Counted from the first letter of the stretch, positions 18,704 to 27,681 are shown. The stretch: DNA of 64,000 bases from Pseudophaeobacter sp965641885 (GCA_965641885.1 OZ282574.1:3472001-3536000); one strand, 5' to 3'. The notes: a model not told the origin generated them from the sequence alone. Made by a program: numbers and translations.

Positions 18704-19569
18704 GCGCCGCACGCCCGCACAGTCCGCCCACAGATCCCCCTATGGTCTCGGTGCTGATCCCAGCCCATAACGAGGCCGACTATATCGGCGCCTGTCTGAC
18801 TGCGCTGTTTGCCTCGGATCCCTTGCCCGGTGGGCAACGCGGCGAAGTGCTGGTGCTGGCCAATGGCTGCACCGATGCCACCGGCGCCATCGCAACAGCG
18901 CAGCCTGTCCCCCCCGGCTGGGACCTCAGGCTGGTTGAGTTGCCCGAGGGCGGCAAACTGAACGCGCTGAACGCAGGCGACACACAGGCGCGCGGTGAAG
19001 TGCTGGTCTATCTTGATGCCGATGTGACCGTTGAGCCCGCTTTGGTCACGCAACTGGCAGAAGCCCTGCAAGGCCCTGCCCCGCGCTATGCCAGCGGCAC
19101 ACCACAGATTGCACCGGCGCACTCTGCGCTGACCCGCGCCTATGGCCGGTTCTGGATGCAGCTGCCCTTTGTGCAAACGGGTGCGCCAGGTTTTGGGCTC
19201 TTTGCGATGAATAGCGCCGGGCGCGCGCGCTGGCAGCACTGGCCGGATATCATTGCCGATGATACCTTTGCCCGCCTCTTGTTTGCCCCTGCCGAGCGGG
19301 TCAGGCTCGCTGCCCGTTACACCTGGCCCATGGTCGAAGGGTTTTGCAATCTCACCCGGGTGCGTCGCCGCCAGAATGCCGGGGTGGCGGAGCTTACTGA
19401 GACATTCCCGGCGCTACAGGCGAACGACGACAAGACCGCCATATCACCGCAACAGCTGTTGCGGCTAATCTGGCGCGACCCCATTGGTTTTGCGGCTTAT
19501 GCGCTGGTCTCTCTTGCGGTGAAGTCGCCGCTGTTTCGCTCAACCCAACGCTGGGCGCGCGGACGCTAA
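18700..19569 (+). CDS. Family 2 glycosyltransferase (last gene of the operon)
   Basis: A 289-residue GT2 enzyme. MVSVLIPAHNEADYIGACL opens the GT-A fold, followed by VLVLANGCTDAT, a GGKLNALNAG donor-site segment and a YLDADVTV DxD motif near residue 105. The frame is open further upstream, but the ATG at 18700 overlaps the previous stop (ATGA), the pattern of this operon, so that start is preferred. It ends a run of seven genes separated by at most 8 nt or overlapping by 4 nt, and probably adds a sugar to the lipid-linked repeat unit. No transmembrane segment is seen that would make it a synthase-type GT2. Confidence 0.87.
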   Translation: MSAARPHSPPTDPPMVSVLIPAHNEADYIGACLTALFASDPLPGGQRGEVLVLANGCTDATGAIATAQPVPPGWDLRLVELPEGGKLNALNAGDTQARGEVLVYLDADVTVEPALVTQLAEALQGPAPRYASGTPQIAPAHSALTRAYGRFWMQLPFVQTGAPGFGLFAMNSAGRARWQHWPDIIADDTFARLLFAPAERVRLAARYTWPMVEGFCNLTRVRRRQNAGVAELTETFPALQANDDKTAISPQQLLRLIWRDPIGFAAYALVSLAVKSPLFRSTQRWARGR

Positions 19570-19725
19570 CGCCGCTCTAGTCGGCCAGAATTTCCATGTC
19601 CCGCGGCGCCCGGCGCAAGGGCTTTGGTGGTTTCGTCAGAAACAAACACAGGGCGCGGGAGCGCTACCTTTAAGGCTCAAAACGCTGTCAGGACGCTGCG
19701 GGACTGTTTGCTGAGCTTCGCCGCG
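19570..19725. other. Gap between convergent GT2 and GT4 genes
   Basis: This 156-nt stretch lies between two genes that point at each other. It should contain terminators for both, but I see only weak GC-rich palindromic sequence and no T-run-associated hairpin. Confidence 0.35.
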
Positions 19726-20934
19726 CTAGGTCTCGCAGGCGTCAAGAAACAGCGCGGCCAGCTTGCCAGCTTCTTGATCGCTATCATGACGCAGCAACAC
19801 GCGGGCACGCCCTGCCTGCCCCATGGCCTGCAATCGCGCCTGCGGTGTTTCGGCCAGCTCAACAATCGCCGTCGCCATGATCGCAACATCTCCCGCAGGC
19901 ACCAGCCAGCCGGTTTCACCAGGCAGCACCAGTTCCGGCGTACCCGCAATATAAGTCGCCAAAACGGGGCGCGCGCAGGCCATGGCCTCCATCACCACCA
20001 TCGGCAAGCCCTCGGCAAACGATGGCATTACCAACGCATGTGCCATGGCCAGTTCCTGCCGCACCCCCGCCTCGGACAGCCAGCCTGTCAGGGTCACATT
20101 GTTTTGCAATCCTGCGGCGGCAATCGCCGCCTCCAGATCCTGGCGCATCTCGCCATCGCCAATCAGCGCCAAATGCACTTTGGGATGCGTTTTTACCACC
20201 TCCGCCATGGCCCGGACCAGGATCATCTGGCCTTTTTGCTCAACAAAGCGGCCAATGGCGGCCAGTCGCAGCGGCCCCTCGGGCAGGGATGCCGGGTTTT
20301 CGAACCGTGCGGCCTCAATGCCACAATGCACCACCTTCAGCCGCTCCCAGGCGGCAAAATCTGCCCAGCGGGACAGCTGGCTTTTGCCAAAACTGCTGAT
20401 CGCCACCGCAAAACGCGCCCGATTGATTTTCTCTCCCAGCGACAGGCTGAGAGGCGCATCAAACTCTTCCGGGCCATGGGTGGTAAAACTGTAGCCGGGG
20501 CCGCCCAGTGCCTGCGCCAGCAGGGCAACCGCTGTGGCATTGGTGCCAAAATGCGCATGCATATGGTCAACCCCCTCCTGGCGACAGCGCGCCGCGACAT
20601 AGGCGGCCTCGGCCAGATAAATCAGATGCCGCAGCCGCCCCGCCTGAGAGACCCGCCCCAGACGCAGAGCCAGCCCCAGCGCCTGCATCATAGCCTTCGG
20701 CGCGCGCAGCCCCTGCATCAGCAGCGCCTGCATCAGCCGCAGTGGTCCTGCCTGCAAAACATACTGCGTTCTGTCCGCCTCGGCCTGATCGCCGGGGTCC
20801 ACCAAGGGCGCTGATCCAGGCCGCATAGCCAGCCGCAAAACCGATATGCCCTGACGCTCCAGAGCCTGAATCTCGCGGCGAATAAAACTATGGGAGGGCT
20901 GAGGGTAACTGTTCAGAACATAAGCAATTTTCAA
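19726..20934 (-). CDS. Family 4 glycosyltransferase
   Basis: A 402-residue GT-B enzyme. The N-terminus (MKIAYVLNSYPQPSHSFIRREI) matches the WcaL/colanic-acid type of GT4, with the acceptor-side HMHAHFG block near 150. The C-terminal nucleotide-sugar domain has AIGRFVEQKGQ, LIGDGEMR and the E-x7-E motif in SFAEGLPMVVMEAMA (about 315-330). It is transcribed against the PKS-NRPS operon and divergently from the Wzx flippase gene. It probably adds a sugar to the repeat unit in the cytoplasm. A signal-free N-terminus supports cytosolic location. Confidence 0.9.
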   Translation of the reverse strand: MKIAYVLNSYPQPSHSFIRREIQALERQGISVLRLAMRPGSAPLVDPGDQAEADRTQYVLQAGPLRLMQALLMQGLRAPKAMMQALGLALRLGRVSQAGRLRHLIYLAEAAYVAARCRQEGVDHMHAHFGTNATAVALLAQALGGPGYSFTTHGPEEFDAPLSLSLGEKINRARFAVAISSFGKSQLSRWADFAAWERLKVVHCGIEAARFENPASLPEGPLRLAAIGRFVEQKGQMILVRAMAEVVKTHPKVHLALIGDGEMRQDLEAAIAAAGLQNNVTLTGWLSEAGVRQELAMAHALVMPSFAEGLPMVVMEAMACARPVLATYIAGTPELVLPGETGWLVPAGDVAIMATAIVELAETPQARLQAMGQAGRARVLLRHDSDQEAGKLAALFLDACET

Positions 20935-21212
20935 AGGCTCAGTCTCCAGTCAGCCGGTCATCTGATCGGTAACGTAGCGGCTTGATGTTGGCTTGCCTAG
21001 AGGGCGTTGCCGATCGGCGCTCAAACCTGCGCAATACCGGAGAAATACTGTACATCAAAGGCAATTGTCTGTCGCTCCCAAAGGCAATTCACTGTAAGTT
21101 CGCCAGCAGGTGATGCGGCAATTGACGCGCCTGTCACCGCTCCCTAGCCTGCCATGAGCAACTTCTCAGTACAGGTCGCATGGCCTGGCCAAACCGGACA
21201 GCGGGAGATCAA
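20935..21212. promoter_or_regulatory. Divergent regulatory region with a direct repeat
   Basis: The 278-nt region between the GT4 and Wzx genes must carry both promoters. The decamer AAAGGCAATT occurs twice in the same orientation, at 21057-21066 and 21080-21089, start to start 23 bp apart (about two helical turns). That is the spacing expected if a dimeric regulator binds one face of the DNA. No clear -35/-10 pair was recognised. Confidence 0.35.
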
Positions 21213-22616
21213 ATGAAACAGTCGGCAAGCCAGGTATCGGGCAAGCTATCCAGCCGAATTTCAGGTTTGTTTTCGGGCTCCGGACTGATGGCGCGGGTGC
21301 TGCGCTCGGCCTCCTGGATGATGATCAGCTATGGCGGCAGCCAGGCGTTGCGGCTGGCGGCCAATCTGGTCCTGGCGCGCTTACTTTTCCCCGAGGCCTT
21401 TGGCCTGATGGCGCTGGTCACCTTGGTGACTGTTGGCCTGGCGCTGTTTTCCGATGTGGGCATCGGGCCTTCGATTGCCCAGAACCCCCGTGGCGATGAC
21501 CCCGATTTTCTGAATACCGCCTGGAGCATACAGGTGCTGCGCGGTTTTGGTCTCTGGGGCATGACGCTGGCCCTGGCCTGGCCGATGGCCTGGTTCTACG
21601 GCGCCTCTGAGCTGCTGTACTATTTGCCAATCGCGGGCATTGGTCTGGCGATTTCCGGGTTTAATCCAACCCGGATCGAGACCGCACATCGCCACCTTCT
21701 GGTTGGGCGTGTCACCCTGCTGGATCTCTGTGCGCAGGCCATTGGCATTGGTGCGATGGTGCTCATGGCCTGGCTCAGTGGCTCGGTGATGGCGCTGGTT
21801 CTGGGTGGCGTCATTCAGGCCGCCGCCAAGCTCATGCTCACACATTTCGGCCTGCCCGGCGCGCGCAACCGGTTCCTCTGGGAGCCCACGGCGGCCAAAG
21901 AGCTGATCCGGTTTGGCAAATGGATCTTCCTGTCGACAGCCTTTTGGTTTTTGACCTCGCAGGGCGACCGGGCCATTTTGGGCAAATTTGTCTCTCTCGA
22001 CGTGCTTGGCGTCTACAATATCGGCTTTTTCCTTGCCAGTTTCCCCATGCTGCTGGGGCATGCGGTGAACCAGCGGCTGATGATACCGGTTTATCGCGAC
22101 AAACCAGTTGCGGCGGATCCGGCCAATCGGCGCAAACAGCAACTTCTGCGCGCAGGACTCACCACATGCATCCTGTCGATGCTGCTTGCCATGGCCTGGA
22201 TCGGCCCCTGGCTGGTCGAGCTGCTCTATGATGAGCGCTATGAACAGGCCGGGGCGATGATGGTGATGATCGCGCTGACACTGGTGCCTGCGGTGATTAC
22301 CATGACCTATGATCAGGCGGCTCTTGCGGCCGGCGACAGCCGCTCGTTTTTCCTGTTCACCGCAACGCGCGCCCTGCTGCAAACAACATTTTTCCTGCTG
22401 GCCACCATGTGGTACGGCCTGCCCGGTGGTATCATCGCTATGGGCATATCAATGCTGGCGGCCTATCCCATGCTGATTTGGCTGGCGCAAAAGCACCAGG
22501 CCTGGGATCCGCGTCACGATCTGGTCTTTGCACTGTGTGCTTTGTTCATCGGGGGCGGCGCGGCCTATTGGCATCTGGACAGCATCATGGCTTTGATCAA
22601 CGCAAGTCCTGGCTGA
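21213..22616 (+). CDS. Wzx-type polysaccharide flippase (MOP superfamily)
   Basis: The 467-residue protein has about 12-14 hydrophobic helices and the layout of lipopolysaccharide/exopolysaccharide flippases: an early SYGGSQALRLAANLVLARLLFPEAFGLMAL block, a central GDRAILGKF loop and a late YDQAALAAGDSRSFF loop. It should flip undecaprenyl-linked repeat units to the periplasm. An ATG at 21180 is in frame, but the ATG at 21213 has GGGAG 6 nt upstream and directly precedes the conserved region, so it is chosen. The stop is only 16 nt from the convergent end of the Wzz-like gene. Substrate not predictable. Confidence 0.88.
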   Translation: MKQSASQVSGKLSSRISGLFSGSGLMARVLRSASWMMISYGGSQALRLAANLVLARLLFPEAFGLMALVTLVTVGLALFSDVGIGPSIAQNPRGDDPDFLNTAWSIQVLRGFGLWGMTLALAWPMAWFYGASELLYYLPIAGIGLAISGFNPTRIETAHRHLLVGRVTLLDLCAQAIGIGAMVLMAWLSGSVMALVLGGVIQAAAKLMLTHFGLPGARNRFLWEPTAAKELIRFGKWIFLSTAFWFLTSQGDRAILGKFVSLDVLGVYNIGFFLASFPMLLGHAVNQRLMIPVYRDKPVAADPANRRKQQLLRAGLTTCILSMLLAMAWIGPWLVELLYDERYEQAGAMMVMIALTLVPAVITMTYDQAALAAGDSRSFFLFTATRALLQTTFFLLATMWYGLPGGIIAMGISMLAAYPMLIWLAQKHQAWDPRHDLVFALCALFIGGGAAYWHLDSIMALINASPG

Positions 22617-22632
22617 GCTATGTGCCGCCGGA

Positions 22633-23913
22633 TCAGCGGCGTGCCGCTTTTTGCGGCCTCAGCGACAGCCAGCCGCGCAGAGCAGCCCCAAACCCGCGAC
22701 CTGGCTGTCTGGTGTCCAGAACAGGGATCGAGGCCACCGGAGCCAGACCGGTTTCACGCTCCATCTGCACCGCCGAACGCAGCACCGGAGCGCGCAGTTC
22801 CAGCAAAAAGGCAACGACCAGCCCCGCCAGAACACTGGCAACCCCGCCCATCAGAGCCTTGTTTTTACGCGCCGAGGACGAGGGAAAATCCGCCAGCTCT
22901 GCCGGCTCCAGTATTGTCAGACGCTCACCCTGGCGTGACGTTTCCAGACGAAACCCCACTTCGGCCTCGTTGCGGCGGGTCGAGATAATCTCCATCTCGG
23001 CCTGCAACGCCTGCATCTGACGACTATACGCGCCGAGTTGGCGCTGGACCTCAGGCGTGGTTTGCAGCGCGGCCTCCAGTTCGGACTTTCGCTGCGACAG
23101 CAGATCGCGTTGCGCATCCAGGGTTGCCAGTTGTTCGTTGAACACTTCCAGCATGCGTTCCGCCGTGGCAGGACGCTCTGTGGCGCTGGCCTGATCGGCA
23201 GCGCGCCGGATCAGAATGCGCTCGCGCGCAATATCCAGCAGGCCTTCGTTGATGGTGGCGACTTCGTTGCGACGGAACTCAACTGTGCCGGGAAGCGCCA
23301 CATCGTTGGCGGCGCGAAAGGCAGCAATCTCAGCCTCAAGGCTCGAAATCTGCCCCGCCAGAGCCGACTCTTTGTCTGCAAAGAAGCTCAGCGTCTCCCG
23401 TACCTGTTCAATCCGGCTGCTCACGCTCAACTCGATGGTGCGACGGCCAAACTCACTGGCCACCTGCTGGGCCTGCAGGGCGGTTGGCATCAGGGCCGTG
23501 ATGGTCAAAACCGAAATGGTGCCATCGTCGGAAAACCCTTCGCGGGCTGCCGCAACCCCGGTGATGCTGACGGCCTGGCGCAGCATCACCACCTTTTTCG
23601 TCGGGGTGAGGTTCGGCAGGTCAGCATAAAGCGCAAATTTCTCGATGATCTCAAGCAGTGTGCCGCGTGCCATCAAACGTTGTTCGATCAGCTGCATCCG
23701 GCGCGCCGAAGAGCCCTCGACGGTGGAGCGGGCCAGATCATCCGCAATCACCGGCCGGGTGACCTGAATCACCTCGACGCTTTGGTAGACATGCTGCTGA
23801 TTCAGCGCCACCCAGAGCGACACGATAGAGCCCAGCACGGTGACATACAAAATGACAGCCGCGCGACGGCGCAGCATGTCAAACAAATCTGCCAGCGAAA
23901 AAATTGGCCCCAT
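22633..23913 (-). CDS. Wzz-type chain-length determinant (PCP family)
   Basis: The 426-residue protein has the polysaccharide co-polymerase layout: a short cytoplasmic N-terminus, TM1 near residues 17-38, a long periplasmic region rich in heptad-like Leu/Ala/Glu (coiled coil, about 175-330), and TM2 near 360-385 beginning KNKALMGGVASVLAGLVVAFL. It ends in a short basic cytoplasmic tail and has no fused kinase; the ATPase partner is the separate gene upstream. The frame is open to 24054, but the start at 23913 gives the standard N-terminus (GPIFSLADLFDMLRRR) with a purine-rich AGAGAG element ahead. It regulates polymer length with Wzy. Confidence 0.85.
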   Translation of the reverse strand: MGPIFSLADLFDMLRRRAAVILYVTVLGSIVSLWVALNQQHVYQSVEVIQVTRPVIADDLARSTVEGSSARRMQLIEQRLMARGTLLEIIEKFALYADLPNLTPTKKVVMLRQAVSITGVAAAREGFSDDGTISVLTITALMPTALQAQQVASEFGRRTIELSVSSRIEQVRETLSFFADKESALAGQISSLEAEIAAFRAANDVALPGTVEFRRNEVATINEGLLDIARERILIRRAADQASATERPATAERMLEVFNEQLATLDAQRDLLSQRKSELEAALQTTPEVQRQLGAYSRQMQALQAEMEIISTRRNEAEVGFRLETSRQGERLTILEPAELADFPSSSARKNKALMGGVASVLAGLVVAFLLELRAPVLRSAVQMERETGLAPVASIPVLDTRQPGRGFGAALRGWLSLRPQKAARR

Positions 23914-24075
23914 ATCTCTGCTCTCTTTGTCATCTGATCCCTGATCCCGCCTCGCCCTGGCACCGTCACAGGCATGCGCCACCAGAGCAAATTTGGACAT
24001 CCACCGCCTGTTACAGCACAGCAACCGGGCAAAACTGTGGCTCCGGCCGCGCAACTGTGCTGACAGAAAGGAATT

Positions 24076-25185
24076 TCAGGGGGTGACCTGCGTCTTATCG
24101 GTCTGCTGCGCCCGGTTCAAGACCACGCCCAACAAGGGCGCATGCCCCGCCAGCATCTTTTCACAGGCGGCCAATTCAGCAGCTGTGGTCCGGTCGCCAT
24201 CCGAAATCAGCAACACGCCATCCACCTGCGGCAGAAAGGCCGTGACATCATCATGCTCCAGCACTGGCGGCAAATCAAACAAAACGGTGTCGGCCATGGT
24301 GTCGTTGATCAGAGCCGAGATCACATCGGCAGTGCGGGGATCGTGCAAAATTTCCGAGGCGTTTTGATCAGGCGCGCAATTGCTCCCCACCACCAAAGTG
24401 TCCGACAGGCGCTGCAGATGCTGCCCAATGGGCACTTCTCCTGTGAGGAACTCAGCCATATTTCCATGCGGCGCGATCCCGAGCGCGGCGGCGACGCCGG
24501 GGCTGCGGAAATTCAGATCCATCAGCAAGGTCCGGCTGGCTGGAATGCGGGCCAGGCTCAGCGCCAGATTGACGGCGCAAAAAGTCGTCCCCCCGCCCGC
24601 AGAGGGGCTGGTGACGGCCACGCGTTTCCAGCCATGTGTCTTTAGACTGTGCAGCAAACGGGTGCGCAACAGATCAAATGCCCGTGCGGTGGGCGATGCA
24701 CGAAAGGCGCTGACCAAAGGCAGGCGCGAGGGTTTTTGGCCGAGGAAATCAAACGGCACTTCAGGGAATTGCACCCAGGGGTCAAACCTGGTGGGCAAGG
24801 AGACCGGCGCCTGGCTTGCGACTTTAACACGGGGCTGGATGTCACGTTCCAACGCCACGTCGGGCTGCGGCACTGGCGGTACTGGGCGCGTCTCTTCTAT
24901 CCGCTCGCTTTGCGAAAGGTATCGTGCCGTGTCAGTGTCGACCTCTGGCATCGTGGTGTCATCAGAGGCCCCAGTCTCAGAGGCCCCAGACAAAGGCTCT
25001 CCCTCTTGCTGAGGGATGCTGGCCGCGTCTTCCTGGGGCTCGGGCAGGCGATCGGGCAGCCGGTCCTGCGTGCTGCGGCGTTGGAACCTCTTGAAGCCCT
25101 TTTGAGTCATGTGGTCCTCATCATTGCGTTCAAAGGCTTGTGCGCGCGGGGCGCTAACAGGGGCTGATACAGCAAAATGCTTCAT
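24076..25185 (-). CDS. CpsD/CapB-like P-loop protein with degenerate Walker A
   Basis: A 369-residue MinD/BY-kinase-fold protein. After a disordered acidic and Pro-rich region (about 25-125) comes the nucleotide-binding core: VAVTSPSAGGGTTFCAVNL in the Walker A position, LLMDLNFRSPGV (Walker A') and VLFDLPPV (Walker B). In canonical tyrosine autokinases Walker A ends G-K-S/T-T. Here the codons read G-G-G-T-T, so the P-loop lysine is Gly. There is also no C-terminal tyrosine cluster. It probably partners the Wzz protein as a structural or regulatory ATPase-like subunit rather than an active kinase (inference). AGGAG lies 8 nt before the ATG at 25185. The gap to the upstream sugar transferase gene is 168 nt, so one operon is likely. 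Confidence 0.8.
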   Translation of the reverse strand: MKHFAVSAPVSAPRAQAFERNDEDHMTQKGFKRFQRRSTQDRLPDRLPEPQEDAASIPQQEGEPLSGASETGASDDTTMPEVDTDTARYLSQSERIEETRPVPPVPQPDVALERDIQPRVKVASQAPVSLPTRFDPWVQFPEVPFDFLGQKPSRLPLVSAFRASPTARAFDLLRTRLLHSLKTHGWKRVAVTSPSAGGGTTFCAVNLALSLARIPASRTLLMDLNFRSPGVAAALGIAPHGNMAEFLTGEVPIGQHLQRLSDTLVVGSNCAPDQNASEILHDPRTADVISALINDTMADTVLFDLPPVLEHDDVTAFLPQVDGVLLISDGDRTTAAELAACEKMLAGHAPLLGVVLNRAQQTDKTQVTP

Positions 25186-25353
25186 GCGTCATCTCCTGAC
25201 AAATTTCTTGGTGCGCTCCAGCGCAGTGTTGCGTCCAACACCCTCAATTTCGCTGACCCACTTGCGCTGGTGGTCCTTCCGGGCTGCAATCCCGGCCTGC
25301 AGTCCCAGTCCGTGGTCCCAGCCCGTATTCAATGGCAAAGTGAAGCAAAGTGA

Positions 25354-26226
25354 TTAATATCCAGTGCCTTTGGCCACAACGCCAACCGTCCGCCAGATCA
25401 GCCTCAAATCCATCTGCAATCCCATCGCGCGCAGATAGTCAGAATCGGCCTGAGCGCGAGAGGCAAAACTGCTCTCGTTGCGGTCTGACACTTGCCAAAG
25501 GCCCGTAATCCCCGGCTTCACCGCGAAATACGCCGAAGCCTCACCATAGAGCGGCAGCTGCTCCGGCATCATGGGACGGGGGCCAACCAGGCTCATCTCA
25601 CCGGTAAAGACATTCCAAAGCTGTGGCAGCTCGTCCAAGGAGGTCACCCGAAGGATCCGGCCCATCCGGGTGATCCGCGGATCTTTTTTCAGCTTTTGCG
25701 TCTTATCCCATTCCCGGCGCAAGGCGGGGTTTTGCTGCAGGCAGTCCTGAAGCCGGGCATCGGCATCCCGCACCATTGTGCGCAGTTTGAAAATCCGGAA
25801 CCGTTTGCCATTTTGTCCCAGACGGTCCTGGCTGTAAAAGGGCAGACCGCTTTCGACCCAGAGCAGCAGGGCCGACAGCACAATGATTGGCAGGGCCACA
25901 GGCAAGGCCATCAGGACCAAAGCCAGATCCAAAGCCCGCTTGCCGCGCGCCGCATAGCTGCCCTCACGGCTCTTGCCCCCGGGGATCCCGGGGATATGGT
26001 CGCCCGGCGGGGGCAGCTCCAACGCGCAGCTCTGCTGCGGCAGCCCTCCGGTAGAGAGCGAAGAGCAATCACGCGGTATGGCCCCGCTGATCCTGTCTGC
26101 TGAGAATGGCGCGACTGTCAAAAGAGCTACGCCGCTGGGGGTCTTGGACAATTGCTGCGGGAATTGCTGCGCCGGTCTGGACCCCGGCAACACCATCCCC
26201 GTCCTGTCTGATACGAAATCTTTCAT
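25354..26226 (-). CDS. ExoY/WbaP-type undecaprenyl-phosphate sugar transferase
   Basis: A 290-residue bacterial sugar transferase that starts repeat-unit synthesis by moving a sugar-1-phosphate to undecaprenyl phosphate. One membrane segment (about residues 90-120, ALDLALVLMALPVALP) precedes the conserved cytoplasmic domain. That domain has QDRLGQNGKRFRIFKLRTM, TSLDELPQLWNV with the catalytic Asp-Glu pair, SLVGPRPMMPEQ and GITGLWQVSDRNE. The ATG at 26226 has GGGG 5 nt upstream; a GTG at 26232 is an alternative. It heads the minus-strand sugar transferase, CpsD-like, Wzz-like operon. The first roughly 80 residues are low-complexity and unlike the family. Confidence 0.9.
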   Translation of the reverse strand: MKDFVSDRTGMVLPGSRPAQQFPQQLSKTPSGVALLTVAPFSADRISGAIPRDCSSLSTGGLPQQSCALELPPPGDHIPGIPGGKSREGSYAARGKRALDLALVLMALPVALPIIVLSALLLWVESGLPFYSQDRLGQNGKRFRIFKLRTMVRDADARLQDCLQQNPALRREWDKTQKLKKDPRITRMGRILRVTSLDELPQLWNVFTGEMSLVGPRPMMPEQLPLYGEASAYFAVKPGITGLWQVSDRNESSFASRAQADSDYLRAMGLQMDLRLIWRTVGVVAKGTGY

Positions 26227-26799
26227 CGTCACCCCATGCGCTCAAAGCTTCCTCAGCCGGGGCCAGCCCCGCTTGTGTCAGCTCTTAATTGTTTCAAAGC
26301 CCGTCGCGGCAGCGGATCGGGCAATGCCATCACAGATTGGGTTTTTCCCGAAACATGCCCCCACATGTTTCGCCCCTGCGAATGCCTGGTCAGATGACCC
26401 TGCGGCCCGTTGAACCTACGACATTCTGTGACCAGGATATATCTAGTCAATTTGAGAAGAATTATAACTAAAGGTTAGGTATTCAGATGAAATAATTGCT
26501 GGAGGCGCTCAAAAGTGGAAACAATTGCGACCCTTAGCTGCCAACTGTCCATCGCGCTACACGAAAGTATGGAATCATTATCCTTTTTTGCACCCGCCCA
26601 AAGGCCTGATTCTGGCGGCGCGACAGACGCCGGTGCATCCTTTTCTCCCTTAGGGTCGCAGAACAATCTGACGATTTGAAACCTGCCGCCTTCAGGGGTA
26701 TAAAACACTCTGTGCCTGGAGCAGTCGTCAAAAGCCCCACAATCCAAAGCCCGGTAATCCAAAGCCCGGCAATCCAAAGCCAACAAAGGTCGCAGGACA
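26227..26799. other. 573-nt divergent intergenic region with 15-bp tandem repeat
   Basis: An AT-rich patch (about 26420-26500) probably holds the promoters for the sugar transferase operon and the DgoK-like gene, but no clear hexamer pair was found. Just before the DgoK-like start, a 15-bp unit AATCCAAAGCCCGGT is repeated 2.7 times (26741-26755, 26756-26770, 26771-26781), with one substitution between full copies. I see no gene, although an open frame crosses the repeat. Confidence 0.55.
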
Positions 26800-27681
26800 A
26801 TGAGTGCCACGCAAACCCCGTCGAACTGGACCGCAGCAGTGATAGGCGAAAGCGAGATCATCCTATGGATGATGTCGGCGCGTGAGGTCCTGCATCGGCA
26901 CAGCTACGCCCGCACTGCCCTGCCGCCGTTGCAGGATATTGTCGCAGCGCTCAAACAGACGGATGCGGCAAAATCCAGCCCGGTTCTGGTTGCGGGCCCG
27001 GTTCTGGTCGCCGGATTGGACCCGGCCGCCGCCGCTCAGGTCCCGGCCACGCCTGCGGATTTGGTCCCCGACCTGCAGGAACAAGACGGATGGCAGCTGC
27101 ACATCCTTCCCAACCTCGTGCAAAAAAGCCCCCTTGCCCTGATGCAGGGCAGCGGGACGCAGATCGCCGGCTTTCTGGCGCTCAACCCAAAATGGGACGG
27201 GGTGATTTGCCTGCCCGGCCCTGTGACGCATTGGGTGCAGGTCAGTGCTGCCGAAGTCGTCAGCTTTCAGAGCACCCTGACAACTGGCCTGCAGGCCTCC
27301 TTGTGCGTGTCCCTGGATCTGGGCACCAGCTGGGCCGAAAGTGCGCTGCAGGAGGCCGTCGCAGATACCATTTCCAGACCCGAGCGTCTTGCCTCCCGAC
27401 TGGCAGAGCTGCAGGCGACTGTTCGGCTGCAATCCGGTGACAATACTGAGATGGCAGGCAAACTCTGGGGCTATTTGCTGGGAGCAGAACTGGCGGCTGC
27501 ACGGCCCTACTGGCTGGGGCAGAACCTGGCACTGATAGCCGAAGATGCGCTGGCATCTCCCTATCTGGCAGCCCTCAGTGCACAGGGGTTGCCCGTCACG
27601 CGCGCGCAACCAGACCGTATGGCCCTTGAGGGACTGATCCAGGCCTGGCGTCACATGCAGGGTGAGGCGACATCCCTGTAG
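26800..27681 (+). CDS. DgoK-like (2-dehydro-3-deoxygalactonokinase family) protein, N-terminal motif degenerate
   Basis: The 293-residue protein aligns by motif with DgoK along its length. LMQGSGTQIAGFLAL, ICLPGPVTHWV and a late ELAAARPYWLGQ block correspond to the family's MRGEETQ, CLPGTHSKWV and GAELAAARPYW regions. DgoK phosphorylates 2-keto-3-deoxygalactonate. The ASKHA phosphate-1 motif that normally reads WIAVDWGT is here WTAAVIGE (residues 10-17), losing the Asp and the Gly-Thr, so catalysis is doubtful. An internal duplication gives PVLVAGPVLVAG (about 62-73). No dgoA or other sugar-acid gene is adjacent. It could be a pseudoenzyme or have acquired another role. The ATG at 26800 is chosen because the alignment starts immediately after it. 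Confidence 0.65.
   Translation: MSATQTPSNWTAAVIGESEIILWMMSAREVLHRHSYARTALPPLQDIVAALKQTDAAKSSPVLVAGPVLVAGLDPAAAAQVPATPADLVPDLQEQDGWQLHILPNLVQKSPLALMQGSGTQIAGFLALNPKWDGVICLPGPVTHWVQVSAAEVVSFQSTLTTGLQASLCVSLDLGTSWAESALQEAVADTISRPERLASRLAELQATVRLQSGDNTEMAGKLWGYLLGAELAAARPYWLGQNLALIAEDALASPYLAALSAQGLPVTRAQPDRMALEGLIQAWRHMQGEATSL

Noticed and set aside
19570..19725. Possible gene remnant after the GT2 gene
   Set aside because: No frame gives recognisable protein sequence and no repeat or IS end is visible.
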